Below are positions 24,994-33,383 of a stretch of DNA of 64,000 nucleotides, in pieces; the stretch's first letter is position 1; every line of letters begins with the position of its first letter. The notes beneath the pieces were generated by a model. It saw only the letters and a program-made list of their open reading frames with translations, had not been told where the DNA came from and did no database searches. The translations under genes were made by a program, and so were the position numbers. Source of the DNA: Pseudoalteromonas luteoviolacea (GTDB lineage: Bacteria; Pseudomonadota; Gammaproteobacteria; Enterobacterales; Alteromonadaceae); NCBI RefSeq assembly GCF_001750165.1, contig NZ_CP015411.1, positions 124,001 through 188,000 of the forward strand, written 5' to 3'.

Positions 24994-26838
24994 TTATTGG
25001 AAAATTGCGTCGACGGTACCTTGCGCTAATGGGTGATAGCCTGGGCGTGCTTTTTGATAAACACGATAAGCCCAATCACGTCTGTCCGTATTTGCCAGTG
25101 CCTTATATAAAGGGACGATAAGTTTACGTCTGCCAATACCACTTAGGTGCGTATCCAGAGCAGGATAAATAGCCTGATAGCCATTGCCTACGGCAAGCAT
25201 GTACCATGCGAATGCTAATTCAGCGTTACTTGAGTTGGTCAGATTGAACGTACTGTCTAATGCAGCCATCTTGTCTAAAGCGAGATCTCTTGGCAGGTTA
25301 TTTAAAAAGTGCAGCCACTCATGTACTGTCCAGCTGTTGGTAGGTAATGTAGTTAGAGGCTTGCTACCACTCAGCCAAGCTTGCATATGACCATCAACTT
25401 GATTGAAGGCGTCTGAGGTTGGATTGGGCGCATCCGCTGGTAAACCCGGTTGGTAGATCCATTCTTTGGCTTTCTCTAAAGAAACGATACCCGGATGCTT
25501 CTTCAATAAGTGCTTATCAAGGTATTTAACAAACTCTGCGGTGGTAAGCGACTTAAATGCATAGGCATCGAAATAACCTTTGACGAACACATCAAACTTT
25601 TCACGGCCAAACTTTTCCTCTAAATAGATGAGGAATAACTGACCCTTAATATAGGGCACTTTACTGAAGGCATCGTCCGGATCGCGGCCATTGAGTTTTA
25701 AGTTTAAGCGGGTGTCTGGCGCGGGAATGTTTTTAAGCTGTGCACGCAGACCTGCTGCGTCAAGTGCTTGCTCCATCACAGCCCGGTCTCGGCCAAAGAC
25801 CTCTTCCATGATGCGGTTCTCAACATAGGAAGTAAAACCTTCGTTAAGCCATAAATCTTCCCAAGTGGCGTTTGTCACTAGGTTACCTGACCAAGAGTGT
25901 GCCAGTTCATGTGCAATCAAGTTAACGAGACTTTTATCGCCTGCAACCACAGTTGGCGTAATAAATGACAAGCGCGGGTTTTCCATGCCCCCAAATGGAA
26001 AGCTCGGTGGCAACATAAGTAAATCGTAGCGGCCCCAAGCGTATTCGCCATACATGGCATTGGTTTTGTCTATCATGGCTTGTGTATCGTTAAATTCTGC
26101 CACAGAGGCATCGAGAATTTGCGGTTCAGCGAATATCGCCGTTTGATGAGACATTTCTTTATATTCAAGATTACCGGCACCGATGGCGATTAGATAAGGT
26201 GGGATAGCCTGTGGCATATCGAACCAGTAGTCGCCATCTTTTACGAACGCCTCAGAATTATCTGCGCTCATGACTGCGCGGACATCTTTAGGTGTTTGAA
26301 TACGCGCCGTATATGTGGTGCGCATAGCGGGCGTATCTTGTACTGGGATCCAACTTCTAGCATGGATTGCTTGAGATTGGCTGTACATGAAAGGATGAGT
26401 TTTACTTGCTGTTTGCACCGGGGTTAACCACTGCAAACCAGATGCTTGTGGCAAGCTGTTGTAGTAAATTCGTGCTTTGCTCGCTTGGTGCTTGAACTTG
26501 ATGGTGAGCTTGGCACCCTTAACACCACTGCGTGGTGCGAGCGTGAACTGTGCGGGTAACCATTTTCCCTGTGGTGATTGATAGAGGATCTTGTCAATTT
26601 CAAGGTCTCGGGTATCCAGTACCAGTGTGCGCGCATGGCTGTTTTGCCATGCGAGAGTGTGCTCTACAAACCCTTCGAGTTGCTTGTCTTCAAAGTCGAC
26701 ATTGAGGTCTAAATGTAAGTGCGTGCTCACTACCTCTTTTAGGTTTGCAAAGGTATGCTCATCGACGGCATCTGCCGCCAAAACAGTATGAGAGAGGCCC
26801 GCTAAAGTGAGGCCGAATGTTAAGGCTGAGAGTTTCAT
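24994..26838 (-). CDS. Secreted M1 family aminopeptidase (leukotriene A4 hydrolase type)
   Basis: Zinc aminopeptidase of 614 residues with a signal peptide (LTLAGLSHTVLAADA, cleavage near residue 21). The exopeptidase motif PFGGMENPRLSF is near 283, zinc ligands are in LIAHELAHSWSG near 308 and WLNEGFTSYVEN near 330, and a C-terminal helical domain resembles that of leukotriene A4 hydrolase. The likely role is trimming peptides in the periplasm or outside the cell, in keeping with the other exported peptidases in this window. The ATG follows AAGGA. Monocistronic. Confidence 0.95.
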   Translation of the reverse strand: MKLSALTFGLTLAGLSHTVLAADAVDEHTFANLKEVVSTHLHLDLNVDFEDKQLEGFVEHTLAWQNSHARTLVLDTRDLEIDKILYQSPQGKWLPAQFTLAPRSGVKGAKLTIKFKHQASKARIYYNSLPQASGLQWLTPVQTASKTHPFMYSQSQAIHARSWIPVQDTPAMRTTYTARIQTPKDVRAVMSADNSEAFVKDGDYWFDMPQAIPPYLIAIGAGNLEYKEMSHQTAIFAEPQILDASVAEFNDTQAMIDKTNAMYGEYAWGRYDLLMLPPSFPFGGMENPRLSFITPTVVAGDKSLVNLIAHELAHSWSGNLVTNATWEDLWLNEGFTSYVENRIMEEVFGRDRAVMEQALDAAGLRAQLKNIPAPDTRLNLKLNGRDPDDAFSKVPYIKGQLFLIYLEEKFGREKFDVFVKGYFDAYAFKSLTTAEFVKYLDKHLLKKHPGIVSLEKAKEWIYQPGLPADAPNPTSDAFNQVDGHMQAWLSGSKPLTTLPTNSWTVHEWLHFLNNLPRDLALDKMAALDSTFNLTNSSNAELAFAWYMLAVGNGYQAIYPALDTHLSGIGRRKLIVPLYKALANTDRRDWAYRVYQKARPGYHPLAQGTVDAIFQ

Positions 26839-26967
26839 TTTTATCCTTGCTCATGATTGAGTGTCCGCATTGTTATACCACTTCACAGCGTAAATGGCAC
26901 TTGGATGCGTTAGTGGCATCATTCAGGTAAACTAGGGGGAATAGTTGGTATTTTATAGGTGCTTTCT

Positions 26968-27978
26968 GTGCACGCTTTGCAGTCCTTACATACGTTTGCT
27001 TTGCCTTCACATTGCCAAAAATTGGTGGTGGTTGAGGCGCCAGAGCAGTTAAAAGAAATTGATTTTGAACCGCCTTTCTTTATTTTGGGAGAGGGGAGTA
27101 ACTGCGTCTTCTTAGAAGATTTCCAAGGCAGTGTGCTGCAGATAGCAAATCGAGGTATCGAGATCACCGAAACCGAGCTGCATTATCATGTGCGTGTTGC
27201 CGCGGGTGAAAATTGGCATCAATTGGTGATTAAATTACTGAATATGGGCATAGGCGGGCTTGAAAATCTGGCGTTAATTCCCGGTACCGTCGGGGCTGCA
27301 CCTGTGCAAAATATCGGTGCTTATGGTGTGGAGCTGGCAGATGTTTTTGACTCACTGACAGGCTTTGATATTGCCAAGGCGGATTTTGTCCAACTGAGTA
27401 AAGCGCAGTGCCAGTTTGGTTATCGTGACTCGGTCTTTAAAGGGCCATTGCAAGGCCAATTTGTGATCACCGAAGTCACGCTCAAACTGCCCAAGCAGTG
27501 GCAACCGATATTGGCATATGGACCACTGAAAGCATTGCAGGGGCAGTCAGTTAATCCTCTATCAGTGGCAGAGCGAGTGATGCGAATAAGACGCAGCAAA
27601 TTGCCTGATCCAACAGTGTGCGCCAATGCGGGTAGCTTTTTTAAAAACCCAGTTGTTGAAGCGCAATGGGTCGATACATTACGTGAGCAGTATCCTGATA
27701 TGCCAATGTATCCGGTCACAAAGGGCAAAGTAAAACTGGCTGCTGGGTGGTTGATTGAACGGGCCGGTCTAAAAGACCATCGTATTGGTGGTATTCGCGT
27801 GTATGACAAGCAAGCTTTGGTACTGGTTAATGACCAACAAGGTAATGGCGCCGAATTACTCGCCATGATTGAGTATATTCAACAGTCGGTGTGGGATAAG
27901 TTTACTGTTGCGTTAATGCCTGAAGTACGTCTGATCGCAGCACAAGGAGAACACTCTGCTGGAGGTCTGCATGGTTAA
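26968..27978 (+). CDS. murB: UDP-N-acetylenolpyruvoylglucosamine reductase (MurB)
   Basis: FAD enzyme reducing UDP-GlcNAc-enolpyruvate to UDP-MurNAc in peptidoglycan synthesis. It is 336 residues from the chosen start. FILGEGSNCVF near residue 48 is the FAD loop, GIGGLENLALIPGTVGAAP near 105 is the family signature, with IGAYGVE after it, and CANAGSFFKNP near 220 holds the catalytic serine. Two GTG codons are possible. I prefer 26968 because AGGTG lies six bases upstream; starting at 26959 adds three residues. It overlaps birA by eight bases, the usual murB-birA order. Confidence 0.96.
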   Translation: MHALQSLHTFALPSHCQKLVVVEAPEQLKEIDFEPPFFILGEGSNCVFLEDFQGSVLQIANRGIEITETELHYHVRVAAGENWHQLVIKLLNMGIGGLENLALIPGTVGAAPVQNIGAYGVELADVFDSLTGFDIAKADFVQLSKAQCQFGYRDSVFKGPLQGQFVITEVTLKLPKQWQPILAYGPLKALQGQSVNPLSVAERVMRIRRSKLPDPTVCANAGSFFKNPVVEAQWVDTLREQYPDMPMYPVTKGKVKLAAGWLIERAGLKDHRIGGIRVYDKQALVLVNDQQGNGAELLAMIEYIQQSVWDKFTVALMPEVRLIAAQGEHSAGGLHG

Positions 27979-28966
27979 AGCACCTGTTGGAAATAAATTA
28001 GCAATATTAAGTGCGCTGAGCCGAGACCATTTTATTTCTGGTCAGGCATTGGGAGAGCAGTTGGGGATCAGCCGTGCCGCTGTCTCAAAGCATATAAAGT
28101 CATTGCAGGATATGGGGATTGATATCTTTAAAGTCACTGGCAAAGGGTATCGCTTAAATCACAGCTTACCATTATTAGATCAACATAAAATCTTACCGAT
28201 TTGGCAGGCGCTGACCGACCAACCTTGTCACATAGAAGTACAGCCCATTATTGACTCGACTAACAGTGAACTGATGCGTCGCATTCAGTCTAAAGGCGCG
28301 GAGTTAACATCAGGGCAGGTGCTGGTGGCAGAAATGCAACAAGCTGGCCGAGGTCGACGCGGCAGGCAATGGCAATCTCCGTTTGGCGCCAATTTATATT
28401 ACAGTTATTACTGGCATTTTGAGGACGGTATGCAGGCGGCCATGGGTGTATCTGTGGCAGTCGGATTGGCTGTACATGACGCACTCAATGCTTTGTATGA
28501 TTTGGATGTACAGCTTAAATGGCCAAACGATATTTATATTAACGAACATAAATTGGCGGGTGTGTTAGTAGAGCTAGATGGACAAATGGAAGGGCCATGT
28601 CATCTGGTCATCGGTATTGGCTTAAACGTGGCCATGCCAACCAGTGCTGCTCAGCATATTGACCAAGCTTGGACTGATTTAAGTCAGCATGTATCCGAGA
28701 TAGATAAAAATCAGCTGGCAGTAGTATTGACCCTATGTTTGCAAAAGCGCCTACATATGTATCAAAAAAATGGTTTAAGTGACATGGTTGGACAGTGGAA
28801 TGCGTTGAATGCGTTTCGTAACCAAGTAGTCAGTTTGAGCACCGGGCAAAGGCAGTGGCGGGGGATCTGTGAGGGTATTGATCATCAAGGTGGGTTAATC
28901 TTGCGCCAAGATGGTGAGCGTAAAACTTATTATGGCGGTGAAATTTCACTGCGTAAGGAGCCGTGA
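27971..28966 (+). CDS. birA: BirA, biotin-protein ligase and biotin operon repressor
   Basis: Bifunctional protein of 331 residues. The N-terminal winged helix (about 10-65) has GEQLGISRAAVSKHIKSLQ, so the DNA-binding repressor part is present. The catalytic domain has DSTNSE near 95, AGRGRRGRQWQSPFG near 120 (biotinoyl-AMP binding) and LKWPNDIYINEHKLAGVL near 180. It attaches biotin to acetyl-CoA carboxylase and represses bio genes. GGAGGT lies before the ATG inside murB. Its stop overlaps the coaX start (TGATG), indicating an operon. Confidence 0.97.
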   Translation: MVKAPVGNKLAILSALSRDHFISGQALGEQLGISRAAVSKHIKSLQDMGIDIFKVTGKGYRLNHSLPLLDQHKILPIWQALTDQPCHIEVQPIIDSTNSELMRRIQSKGAELTSGQVLVAEMQQAGRGRRGRQWQSPFGANLYYSYYWHFEDGMQAAMGVSVAVGLAVHDALNALYDLDVQLKWPNDIYINEHKLAGVLVELDGQMEGPCHLVIGIGLNVAMPTSAAQHIDQAWTDLSQHVSEIDKNQLAVVLTLCLQKRLHMYQKNGLSDMVGQWNALNAFRNQVVSLSTGQRQWRGICEGIDHQGGLILRQDGERKTYYGGEISLRKEP

Positions 28967-29664
28967 TGCGTTTGCTCGTTGATGTCGGTAATACCGCCGT
29001 GAAAGTCGCCACTGAGTTTCAAGGTGAGATTGTGCTGATCAATGAAGCGCAAGTACCTTGGCACAAAATCGAAGAAGTCTTAATCGCCCAAGTTGGTAGT
29101 AATGACGACTTAACGTCGATATTGCAACAAGCACAGTCTTATCAAGTGCCTTATCTATTTGCTTCAGTCTCACCCTTTTTAGGCGCACTAAAATGTGCGT
29201 ATGCAGAATTTCAAAACTTAGGTATAGATCGCTGGCTTACCGTGGTTGCCAGCTTTCATTTGTTTCCTAACCAAGCTTGTGTGATTGTTGATTCAGGAAC
29301 AGCGACTAAAGTCGATGTCTTGGACGCGACGGGTCAGCACCAAGGGGGATGGATTTTGCCTGGGTTAGATATGATGATCGACAGCTTGGTGGCCAATACA
29401 CAAAAAGTATTCAGTGACACGCATACATTGTTTGATACAAAGCTGGGGACCAATACGCCTAATGCAGTAAAAAATGCCGCGCTGAGTGCAACTGTTGCAC
29501 TGGCCGAGCGGGCGGTGACGCAGATGGGCGAAAAAGTGCAACTGATTTATGCTGGTGGTTATGGCGAACTTATTCAGCAACATCTTGATCCTAAAGGTAT
29601 CTACTTTGACGACTTGGTTATGCAAGGGCTCGTTTTTTGGCGTAAATACCAACAAAACGATTAA
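28966..29664 (+). CDS. coaX: Type III pantothenate kinase
   Basis: First step of coenzyme A synthesis, in the feedback-resistant type III version. It has 232 residues. LLVDVGNTAVK at the N-terminus is the phosphate loop, GIDRWLTVV near 86 and CVIVDSGTATKVDV near 105 hold the acidic catalytic residues, and GGWILPGLDMM near 128 follows, all CoaX hallmarks. The start at 28966 sits five bases after AAGGAG; a GTG at 28963 is possible but too close. Several enteric bacteria carry the unrelated coaA at this place between birA and the tRNA genes, so this is a non-homologous replacement at a conserved position. Confidence 0.95.
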   Translation: MRLLVDVGNTAVKVATEFQGEIVLINEAQVPWHKIEEVLIAQVGSNDDLTSILQQAQSYQVPYLFASVSPFLGALKCAYAEFQNLGIDRWLTVVASFHLFPNQACVIVDSGTATKVDVLDATGQHQGGWILPGLDMMIDSLVANTQKVFSDTHTLFDTKLGTNTPNAVKNAALSATVALAERAVTQMGEKVQLIYAGGYGELIQQHLDPKGIYFDDLVMQGLVFWRKYQQND

Positions 29665-29731
29665 ATAGTAGATGGTTTGTTGTAAATATGAGCATTTAAA
29701 CAAGAAATTGCGATTTTTTTTGATTTAACTG

Positions 29732-29760
29732 TTGCATAGTGTCAGCGGTTGCTCTAATAT
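29732..29760 (+). promoter_or_regulatory. Sigma-70 promoter of the tRNA-tufB operon
   Basis: TTGCAT (29732-29737), 17-base spacer, TAATAT (29755-29760), followed by the GC-rich discriminator CTCGCCCC. That pattern is typical of stringently controlled stable RNA promoters. It lies 21 bases before the first tRNA. Confidence 0.75.
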
Positions 29761-29781
29761 CTCGCCCCGTACTAAAGCAGT

Positions 29782-29857
<76 letters not shown>

Positions 29858-29900
29858 TTTTTCAAGATTTAGAACACGCTTTAGAAAAGAATTTTTATGT

Positions 29901-29985
29901 GGAGGGGTTCCCGAGCGGCCAAAGGGATCAGACTGTAAATCTGACGGCTCAGCCTTCGCTGGTTCGAATCCAGCTCCCTCCACCA
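29901..29985 (+). tRNA. tRNA-Tyr (anticodon GTA)
   Basis: 85 bases with encoded CCA and a long variable arm, as expected for bacterial tRNA-Tyr. The acceptor stem GGAGGGG pairs with TCCCTCC with one G-T pair. The anticodon loop is CTGTAAA, and the T loop is TTCGAAT. Confidence 0.97.
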
Positions 29986-30030
29986 CTTTATTCTTGACGG
30001 TTCTGAGGTAGTTAAGAACAGGTTCCTAAA

Positions 30031-30105
<75 letters not shown>

Positions 30106-30117
30106 GATTTCTGGTGT

Positions 30118-30193
30118 GCTGATATAGCTCAGTTGGTAGAGCGCACCCTTGGTAAGGGTGAGGTCGGCAGTTCAAATCTGCCTATCAGCACCA
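30118..30193 (+). tRNA. tRNA-Thr (anticodon GGT)
   Basis: 76 bases with encoded CCA. The acceptor stem GCTGATA pairs with TATCAGC, the anticodon loop is TTGGTAA, and the T loop is TTCAAAT. It is the last tRNA before tufB. Confidence 0.97.
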
Positions 30194-30220
30194 GTCTCCG
30201 GATCTTCCCAAATACTTCCT

Positions 30221-30281
30221 TTGATTTGTCACAAAAACATTTATAATTGTAAAGAATAAACATAGTCCCCGCGCGCGCGCG
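30221..30281 (+). promoter_or_regulatory. tufB leader: possible internal promoter and (CG)6 tract
   Basis: TTGATT at 30221 and TATAAT at 30242 stand 15 bases apart, short for a sigma-70 promoter. Further down is CCC then a perfect (CG)6 run at 30270-30281. A GC-rich block after a -10 element is common in rRNA and tuf promoters. It could be a second promoter for tufB alone, or only a structured leader of the tRNA-tufB transcript. Confidence 0.4.
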
Positions 30282-30332
30282 TGGATTATTTTTATATGTA
30301 ATCTAGATACACAAAAACTTATAGGTTCCGTC

Positions 30333-31517
30333 ATGGCAAAAGAAAAGTTTGAACGTTCGAAACCGCACGTTAACGTTGGTACAATCGGCCACGTTGACCA
30401 CGGTAAAACAACTTTAACAGCAGCAATCACTAACGTACTTGCAAAAGTATACGGTGGTGAAGCACGTGACTTCGCTCAAATCGATAACGCTCCAGAAGAG
30501 CGTGAGCGTGGTATCACAATCGCAACTTCACACGTAGAGTACGATACTCCAACTCGTCACTACGCACACGTTGACTGTCCTGGACACGCTGACTACGTTA
30601 AAAACATGATCACTGGTGCTGCTCAGATGGACGGCGCGATCCTAGTAGTTGCTGCAACTGACGGTCCTATGCCTCAGACTCGTGAGCACATCCTACTTTC
30701 ACGTCAGGTTGGTGTACCTTACATCATCGTATTCATGAACAAATGTGACATGGTTGATGACGAAGAGCTAATCGAACTAGTAGAGATGGAAGTTCGTGAA
30801 CTTCTTTCTGAGTACGATTTCCCAGGTGATGACCTACCACTAATCCAAGGTTCAGCTCTTAAAGCACTAGAAGGTGAGAAAGAGTGGGAAGACAAGATCG
30901 TTGAGCTTGCAGAAGCACTAGATTCTTACATCCCAGAGCCAGAGCGTGACATCGATAAGCCATTCATCATGCCTATCGAAGACGTATTCTCAATCCAGGG
31001 TCGTGGTACAGTTGTAACTGGCCGTGTTGAAGCTGGTATCATCAACGTGAACGACGAAGTTGAAATCGTAGGTATCAAAGAAACTACGAAGACAACTTGT
31101 ACGGGTGTTGAAATGTTCCGTAAGCTTCTAGACGAAGGTCGTGCTGGTGAGAACATCGGTGCACTTCTACGTGGTACTAAGCGTGACGAAGTTGAGCGTG
31201 GTCAAGTACTATCAGCTCCTGGTTCAATCCAGCCGCACACGAAGTTCACTTCAGAAGTATACGTACTTTCTAAAGATGAAGGTGGTCGTCATACTCCTTT
31301 CTTCAAAGGTTACCGTCCACAGTTCTACTTCCGTACAACTGACGTAACTGGTGACATCCAGCTACCAGATGGCGTAGAAATGGTAATGCCTGGTGACAAC
31401 ATCAAGATGACTGTAGAGCTAATCTGCCCAATCGCGATGGACGAAGGTCTACGTTTCGCTATCCGTGAAGGTGGTCGTACAGTTGGTGCTGGTGTTGTAG
31501 CATCAATCATCGAGTAA
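30333..31517 (+). CDS. tufB: Elongation factor Tu
   Basis: GTPase that brings aminoacyl-tRNA to the ribosome. It is 394 residues, full length. G motifs are GHVDHGKTT near residue 19, DCPGHADY near 80 and MNKCDMVD near 135. Domains 2 and 3 are intact through to the C-terminal GAGVVASIIE. Codon use is strongly biased (GGT, CGT and GTT preferred), as expected for a highly expressed gene. It is named tufB by position after the four-tRNA cluster. A strong terminator follows. Confidence 0.98.
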   Translation: MAKEKFERSKPHVNVGTIGHVDHGKTTLTAAITNVLAKVYGGEARDFAQIDNAPEERERGITIATSHVEYDTPTRHYAHVDCPGHADYVKNMITGAAQMDGAILVVAATDGPMPQTREHILLSRQVGVPYIIVFMNKCDMVDDEELIELVEMEVRELLSEYDFPGDDLPLIQGSALKALEGEKEWEDKIVELAEALDSYIPEPERDIDKPFIMPIEDVFSIQGRGTVVTGRVEAGIINVNDEVEIVGIKETTKTTCTGVEMFRKLLDEGRAGENIGALLRGTKRDEVERGQVLSAPGSIQPHTKFTSEVYVLSKDEGGRHTPFFKGYRPQFYFRTTDVTGDIQLPDGVEMVMPGDNIKMTVELICPIAMDEGLRFAIREGGRTVGAGVVASIIE

Positions 31518-31554
31518 TAGTTACACGTTAACTAATTCGATATACGAATATTAT

Positions 31555-31582
31555 AAAGCCGCTCAATGAGCGGCTTTTTTTA
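31555..31582 (+). terminator. Rho-independent terminator of the tRNA-tufB operon
   Basis: Stem GCCGCTC / GAGCGGC with loop AAT, preceded by AAA and followed by TTTTTTT, 37 bases past the tufB stop. The terminator directly after tufB shows that secE-nusG are not co-transcribed here. Confidence 0.95.
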
Positions 31583-31614
31583 TGTTTTTTAGAATATTCT
31601 TCTGTCTTACATCT

Positions 31615-31702
31615 GGTTAAAACGGCTCACTTCACCTTGCGCGAAAAGAGTGTCAGCGCTTCGCGCTGTGTCACAAACCTTTCGCACGATATTCACCTTG
31701 CG
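31615..31702 (+). repeat. 88-bp nested-hairpin repeat, copy 1
   Basis: First of two 88-base direct copies; the second is at 31836-31923 with only three mismatches. Inside is an outer imperfect stem (GCGCGAAAAG with CCTTTCGC) enclosing an inner stem AGCGC-TTC-GCGCT. A related unit follows at 31698-31754 (CACCTTGCGTAAAA up to CTTTTACAC) with a different inner stem. No open frame runs through it. Confidence 0.85.
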
Positions 31703-31755
31703 TAAAAAAGAGCGAGTTCACTTCGTTCACCGTCGCTAGCCTTTTACACGACGTC

Positions 31756-31776
31756 ATCCTGAACTCGTTTCAGGAT
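31756..31776. repeat. REP-like palindrome
   Basis: Perfect 8-bp inverted repeat ATCCTGAA / TTCAGGAT with loop CTCGT. Sequences of this type are scattered between genes in many proteobacteria. It lies between the two 88-bp copies. Confidence 0.7.
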
Positions 31777-31835
31777 CCATGCCTTGCTTGTTTTATCTCA
31801 GTTGTATCGTTGATAGAGGTGTATTGATTTTGTTC

Positions 31836-31923
31836 GGTTAAAACGGCGCATTTCACCTTGCGCGAAAAGAGTGTCAGCGCTTCGCGTTGTGTCACAAACC
31901 TTTCGCACGATATTCACCTTGCG
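31836..31923 (+). repeat. 88-bp nested-hairpin repeat, copy 2
   Basis: Second copy, offset 221 bases from the first, 85 of 88 positions identical. A fourth, diverged unit follows at about 31919-31975 (GCGCAAAGTA up to TACTTTGTAC, inner CTCGCTTCGCTCGG). So four nested-hairpin units occur as two pairs. The rest of the 31518-32183 gap is AT-rich with no gene seen. Confidence 0.85.
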
Positions 31924-32183
31924 CAAAGTAAACGCACTCGCTTCGCTCGGTGTCGTTAATACTTTGTACTAACTTTTATGACAAAAAAATGACCGTGCAA
32001 CCAATAAAATATATGTTCATTCTTGTTTATTTGGATTAATAAATTCCTTTTTTGGTGTGTTTTTTAACCTTTTTATCCAATTACCCATAGCGAGCACAGA
32101 TTGATTGAGGTAACATAAATTGGTTAAGGATACCTCGTTTAGAAATATTTAAACTTACTGAACATGTATATGGGAAGCGTCAT

Positions 32184-32897
32184 ATGAGATTTGAACTCAC
32201 GATAGATGACAGTTTTTTTATTAGTTCTACCCAGATAGGGAAAATTGAATTAAAAGATCTGATCAGCAAATTAAAGCCAATACAAAAAAGGCGTCTAAGT
32301 AACTTTTCAAAGCTTGCGATTGGCGCTTTATTGAATTTAGATGAGCAGTTGTTAGAAGGTGAAGACTGGGAGTTAGTATTTGCCAGTCGACATGGTGATT
32401 TTCACAAAACCAGTGAATTGCTTACGAGTTTAGCGCTTAAAGAAAGCCTCTCACCTTCTGGATTTAGCTTATCTGTGCACAATGCTGTGGCAGGTATGTA
32501 CTCAATATTTATGCAAAAGAAAGTACCTATTACCTCTATTGCTGCGGGTAAAGATGGCCTATTTGCAGCACTGACTGATGCATATATTCGTTTATCTAGT
32601 AAGCAAGCGAGCAAAGTGGTTGTTGTATTAGTTGACCAAAGCCTACCCGAACAGTTCCTGCAATTTAGTGATGAGCAGCAAAGTGATTATGCGTTAGCTA
32701 TGGTGTTATCGAAAGCTGAGGATGCGCATACCTCTCACCCGCATACCTTGAGCTTTACTCGTGCTGAGTTTAATGCCGCCAGCAATAGTGATAGCCCAGC
32801 AATCCCAATCGAATTTGCCAAATGGTTGGACACATCAAAGACCCAGTTACATTTATCTGGTCAAAAGCAAAGCTGGACTGTGGAGCGATTGAATTAA
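32184..32897 (+). CDS. Beta-ketoacyl synthase-like protein (chain-length-factor type, aryl polyene cluster family)
   Basis: A 237-residue protein resembling the short N-terminal beta-ketoacyl synthase family (PF13723) found in aryl polyene and flexirubin clusters. SLSVHNAVAGMYSIF near residue 98 lies where true ketosynthases have their catalytic cysteine, but no cysteine is present. FASRHGDFHKT near 72 and KVVVVLVDQSLPE near 149 also fit the family. It is too short for an active condensing enzyme and is probably a partner or length-determining subunit. GGGAAG precedes the ATG. Followed 219 bases later by an ACP gene, whereas intact clusters usually have an acyltransferase in between. Confidence 0.78.
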   Translation: MRFELTIDDSFFISSTQIGKIELKDLISKLKPIQKRRLSNFSKLAIGALLNLDEQLLEGEDWELVFASRHGDFHKTSELLTSLALKESLSPSGFSLSVHNAVAGMYSIFMQKKVPITSIAAGKDGLFAALTDAYIRLSSKQASKVVVVLVDQSLPEQFLQFSDEQQSDYALAMVLSKAEDAHTSHPHTLSFTRAEFNAASNSDSPAIPIEFAKWLDTSKTQLHLSGQKQSWTVERLN

Positions 32898-33053
32898 TAG
32901 GTGCTGCAGACAAATCGCTATGCACTGGCAATTGTTCCAAATTTAGTAAAATTAAAGTGAGTTAACAAAAAAACAGTGATAGTATCCCAATTGGGAACCT
33001 TTGATTAACCTTTTGTTAAACATTGGTCTGGGTTCTATGTCTTGAATATGGTC

Positions 33054-33097
33054 ATACTCCTTGACGCATTAGCTTATGCGTGAGTTTAGAGGGGTAT
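33054..33097 (+). promoter_or_regulatory. Two-tier hairpin just before the ACP ribosome site
   Basis: Outer arms ATACTCC (33054-33060) and GGGGTAT (33091-33097), pairing with one G-T, enclose an inner stem ACGCAT / ATGCGT with a 6-base loop. It ends four bases before the AAGGAG of the ACP gene. It could be a translational or processing element in the leader, or an attenuator without a T tract. Role inferred only. Confidence 0.45.
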
Positions 33098-33116
33098 CAA
33101 AAGGAGTTAAACAAAA

Positions 33117-33383
33117 ATGGCACATACTGAACTGCGTTTGGAAATTAAACAGCTAATTATTAATAGCCTAGATCTCGAAGACATTTCACCGGAGGAGATC
33201 GTAGATGATGAGCCTCTATTTCATGATGGCCTTGGTTTGGATAGCATTGATGCGCTTGAGCTTGGGCTGGCAATTAAAAAGCAATATGGTGTAAAAATTG
33301 ACGCTAATAGTGAGGGCACGAAGCAGCATTTCTCATCTGTAACTAGTTTATGTGCATTTATTGTTAGCCATGAGCCTGCGTAG
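33117..33383 (+). CDS. Acyl carrier protein (secondary, aryl-polyene-type locus)
   Basis: An 88-residue acidic protein with the phosphopantetheine site GLGLDSIDALELGLAIK, modified serine near 43. It differs from the housekeeping AcpP in sequence and context. It resembles the ACPs of aryl polyene clusters and should carry growing acyl chains for the neighbouring ketosynthase. AAGGAG lies ten bases before the ATG. A 650-base gap follows before the thioesterase gene. Confidence 0.85.
   Translation: MAHTELRLEIKQLIINSLDLEDISPEEIVDDEPLFHDGLGLDSIDALELGLAIKKQYGVKIDANSEGTKQHFSSVTSLCAFIVSHEPA

Noticed and set aside
31518..32183. Insertion sequence or integrase after tufB
   Set aside because: The region contains only short palindromic repeats; no transposase or integrase motif or terminal inverted repeat with target duplication is visible.
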